From NCBI GenBank assembly GCA_021295835.1, contig JAGWBP010000039.1:1-17137 (forward strand): a stretch of 17,137 bases of DNA, read 5' to 3'. This DNA is from Gemmatimonadota bacterium. GTDB lineage: Bacteria > Gemmatimonadota > Gemmatimonadetes > Longimicrobiales > Gaopeijiaceae. The notes under the pieces are model-generated. The model searched no databases and was not told the DNA's origin. It worked only from the letters and a program-made list of their open reading frames with translations. Shown piece by piece: positions 15,717 to 17,137 of the stretch (the stretch's first letter is position 1; every line of letters starts with the position of its first letter). The position numbers and the translations under genes are program-made.

Positions 15717-16247
15717 ATGAAGATGAAGACGGCCCGGCGCTGGATCGCCTTGGCCGTGGTGGCGGTGCCATTGGCGGCGGCGTGCATCCGCGAGATTGTG
15801 GACTTCCATCCTGATGATCCGTACACCTGCGTTGTAGCAGGCCCCCTGTACGACCGGACCACGTGGGGCTCGCCCCCCCCGGTGTCGGCGACGGCCACCC
15901 CGACGTGGACCCTGCCGTCCGACAGCGTGCCGGATGCGCGGCTCATCCAAGACCGCCACGTCTCGACCTATGAGGCCCACAGGTCCGGCGGGTGCTACTG
16001 GTCCGACGCCAAGAAGGACAGCTTCACATCGTATGCGCGCAACCTGAATCCGACTACCGTATCGTTCGACGCCAGTAAAGACACCCTGTTTCCCCACCAG
16101 CTTACCGGCATCGCGGCGCGGATCATCGACACGGCCCCCGAGAAGTGCCGCTACGCCCGCCAGCACGCAGCGGTCAAGCGCCGTTGGTCGCTGCTTCCGC
16201 TGGGCGAAGGAGACGACACCGTAGATGCTTGGCTCGAGGAATGTTAG
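15717..16247 (+). CDS. Hypothetical lipoprotein downstream of metallopeptidase copy 2
   Basis: 176 aa; family not recognised. The ATG at 15717 has an excellent GGAGGAGGG at 15704-15712, so I prefer it to the in-frame start at 15681, which lies within the metallopeptidase gene. MKMKTARRWIALAVVAVPLA followed by AAC is a lipoprotein signal with Cys23. The mature part is rich in Pro/Thr/Asp, has scattered Cys (for example GGCYW, EKCRY and the terminal LEEC) and ends in a basic then acidic segment. It has no visible similarity to the lipoprotein next to copy 1, but it occupies the same position 3' of a metallopeptidase, 20 nt from its stop. A partner, inhibitor or substrate role is possible; none is shown by the sequence. 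Confidence 0.7.
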   Translation: MKMKTARRWIALAVVAVPLAAACIREIVDFHPDDPYTCVVAGPLYDRTTWGSPPPVSATATPTWTLPSDSVPDARLIQDRHVSTYEAHRSGGCYWSDAKKDSFTSYARNLNPTTVSFDASKDTLFPHQLTGIAARIIDTAPEKCRYARQHAAVKRRWSLLPLGEGDDTVDAWLEEC

Positions 16248-16371
16248 GATGGGGTGGCGCGGGCGCGCGCGGATCGGCGGGCGGTTCGGGTCGGGCCGGG
16301 GGAAGTGCCGCCCCCCGTAGCCTAGCCGCCTCTGGACATGCCAAGGTTCCCCGTTCTCGCTTGAGGCTGGC

Positions 16372-16424
16372 TGTCTCCCCTACAGCCTGCATACATCGTG
16401 TGTCTCCCCTGCAGTCTGCATACA
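16372..16424. repeat. Two direct repeats of 24 bp, 29-bp period
   Basis: Copies at 16372-16395 and 16401-16424 both begin TGTCTCCCCT and end CTGCATACA, and they differ at two positions. The reverse complement of the GTGTCTCCCC core recurs at 16484-16493. With only two units it is not a CRISPR array; it may be the remnant of an intergenic repeat. Confidence 0.6.
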
Positions 16425-16699
16425 CGAATGAGGCTAGTAGCCAAGTTCCAGCGAGCTTCACGTGGAAATGCTAGCGGACGAAAGGGGAGACACGGGCCTT
16501 CCCGCCATAGCTGCCTCTGATCGTTGGACCCCCGGGCGGCCCCGCGCCGCCGCTCCTCCTAATTGCGCGCCCCAGGGGGCATTTGGGAAGTGGGCGAAGT
16601 CTGCGGCGGGGATCTTCGATCGGACCTTGCCGGCGTGACGCCTCGCCGTTCGCGGTGCTCGCGGGGCTTGTCCACGGACTGCTGGCCCACGAACACGAA

Positions 16700-16721
16700 G
16701 GCCCGTGCGGGTGCACGGGCC
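16700..16721 (-). terminator. Hairpin downstream of the PD40 gene
   Basis: A perfect 9-bp stem, GGCCCGTGC (16700-16708) with GCACGGGCC (16713-16721) and a GGGT loop. On the minus strand it is followed by a moderately T-rich TTCGTGTTCG, about 80 nt past the stop at 16799. This fits an intrinsic terminator for the minus-strand gene. Confidence 0.5.
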
Positions 16722-16798
16722 GCAGAAAGAGGGCAGGCCCCCGAGAGGGCCGGCGAACTTCGAGCTGACCGTCCGTCGTAGCGGGGTGGGTCAGGGAC

Positions 16799-17137
16799 CT
16801 ATTTGATCCGAATCGAGTAGATATCGTAGTTGCCGTCGTGGTCGGAGTCGAAAGCGATTCTGGTCCCGTCCGGCGACCACGAGGGGTGGTCGACTAAGGT
16901 CCCGGCGTACGTGAGGCGCGTCGGGTTGCCTCCGTCCGCGTCCATCGCGTAGATATCGAGCATTTGGTCGCGGGCGGACGCGAAAGCGATCTCGGTTCCG
17001 TCCGGCGACCACGCGGGGCTGAAATCCCAGCCACTGTTGTCCGTGAGGCGCGTCTGATTGCCTCCGTCCGCGTCCATCACGTAGATATCGTAGTTGCCTT
17101 CGCGGTCGGAGTCGAAAGCGATTCTGGTTCCGTCCGG
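16799..17137 (-). CDS. PD40/TolB-like beta-propeller protein, C-terminal part (runs off the window)
   Basis: The frame is open to the window edge; only about 112 C-terminal residues are visible. It consists of tandem 44-residue units with the pattern PDGT(R/E)IAF-S-D--YDIY-MDADGGN-TRLT...WSPDG, the WD40-like PD40 repeat found in TolB and related propellers. It ends NYDIYSIRIK. The start, signal peptide and any other domains lie outside the window. An ATG at 17080 exists but falls inside a repeat and is not a real start. Proteins of this type are usually exported or periplasmic; the ligand is unknown. Confidence 0.88.
   Translation of the reverse strand, partial: PDGTRIAFDSDREGNYDIYVMDADGGNQTRLTDNSGWDFSPAWSPDGTEIAFASARDQMLDIYAMDADGGNPTRLTYAGTLVDHPSWSPDGTRIAFDSDHDGNYDIYSIRIK
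16867..17130 (-). repeat. Tandem 132-bp DNA repeats encoding PD40 blades
   Basis: Units begin at 16867 and 16999, with a third starting at 17131 at the window edge. Each carries nearly identical blocks (GTTGCCTCCGTCCGCGTCCAT and CCGTCCGGCGACCAC). The conservation is at DNA level, which implies recent duplication or gene conversion. Confidence 0.75.

Larger units (their letters stand above)
16248..16798. other. Non-coding stretch of about 550 bases
   Basis: No credible gene on either strand: the short open frames are Arg/Pro/Gly-rich with no Shine-Dalgarno or family signature. It holds a pair of direct repeats at 16372-16424, a reverse-oriented fragment of the repeat core (GGGGAGACAC) at 16484-16493, and a strong hairpin at 16700-16721. 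It separates convergent genes. Confidence 0.6.

Noticed and set aside
16297..16317. CGGGGG/CCCCCG hairpin after the lipoprotein gene as a terminator
   Set aside because: Low-complexity G/C tracts pair easily by chance here and no T-run follows.
16372..16424. Possible CRISPR array
   Set aside because: Only two units, a 5-bp gap between them, no further repeats and no cas genes.

Overview
The window is GC-rich bacterial DNA and looks like Gemmatimonadota or a related marine or environmental lineage. That placement is inferred from gene content: a choice-of-anchor-B surface protein, an outer-membrane beta-barrel remnant, a PD40 propeller, GTG/TTG starts and GTGA-type overlaps. No ribosomal marker is present to confirm it.

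Layout, left to right. (1) 41-2391, minus strand: a two-gene cassette of a secreted zincin-type metallopeptidase and a small lipoprotein. Both reading frames are broken by indels. (2) 2516-9121, minus strand: a compact high-affinity phosphate-uptake locus. In transcription order it encodes a phosphate-selective porin of the OprO/OprP type, PstS, a PhoU fused to a degenerate arsenate-reductase/LMW-phosphatase domain, PstC, PstA and two tandem, non-identical PstB ATPases. Three of the five junctions from pstS to the second pstB overlap by 4-7 nt, a fourth by about 41 nt and one is a 7-nt gap, so the genes are probably co-transcribed and translationally coupled. (3) 9372-13232, plus strand: a promoter, tRNA-Asn(GTT), a large secreted FG-GAP/choice-of-anchor-B protein starting 17 nt after the tRNA, and queG (epoxyqueuosine reductase) overlapping its stop codon. 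(4) 13298-16247, plus strand: a decayed outer-membrane barrel gene running directly into a 5'-truncated second copy of the metallopeptidase, followed by a different small lipoprotein. (5) 16248-16798: a non-coding stretch with a short direct repeat and a strong hairpin, then the C-terminal end of a PD40/TolB-like propeller gene on the minus strand that leaves the window.

How the parts work together. The porin admits phosphate to the periplasm, PstS captures it, and PstC/PstA with the PstB pair import it using ATP. PhoU normally links transporter state to regulation. The most unusual content is in this machine. The two PstB proteins have complementary lesions: one lacks the LSGGQ signature, and the other lacks the Q-loop Gln and the H-loop His. 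A heterodimer would therefore have one complete and one degenerate ATP site. PhoU carries a C-terminal LMW-PTP/ArsC-like domain without its catalytic Cys and Arg, which suggests a sensor rather than an enzyme. Outside the transporter, the duplicated and decaying metallopeptidase-lipoprotein cassettes flanking the locus are the other feature not explained by known families I can name.
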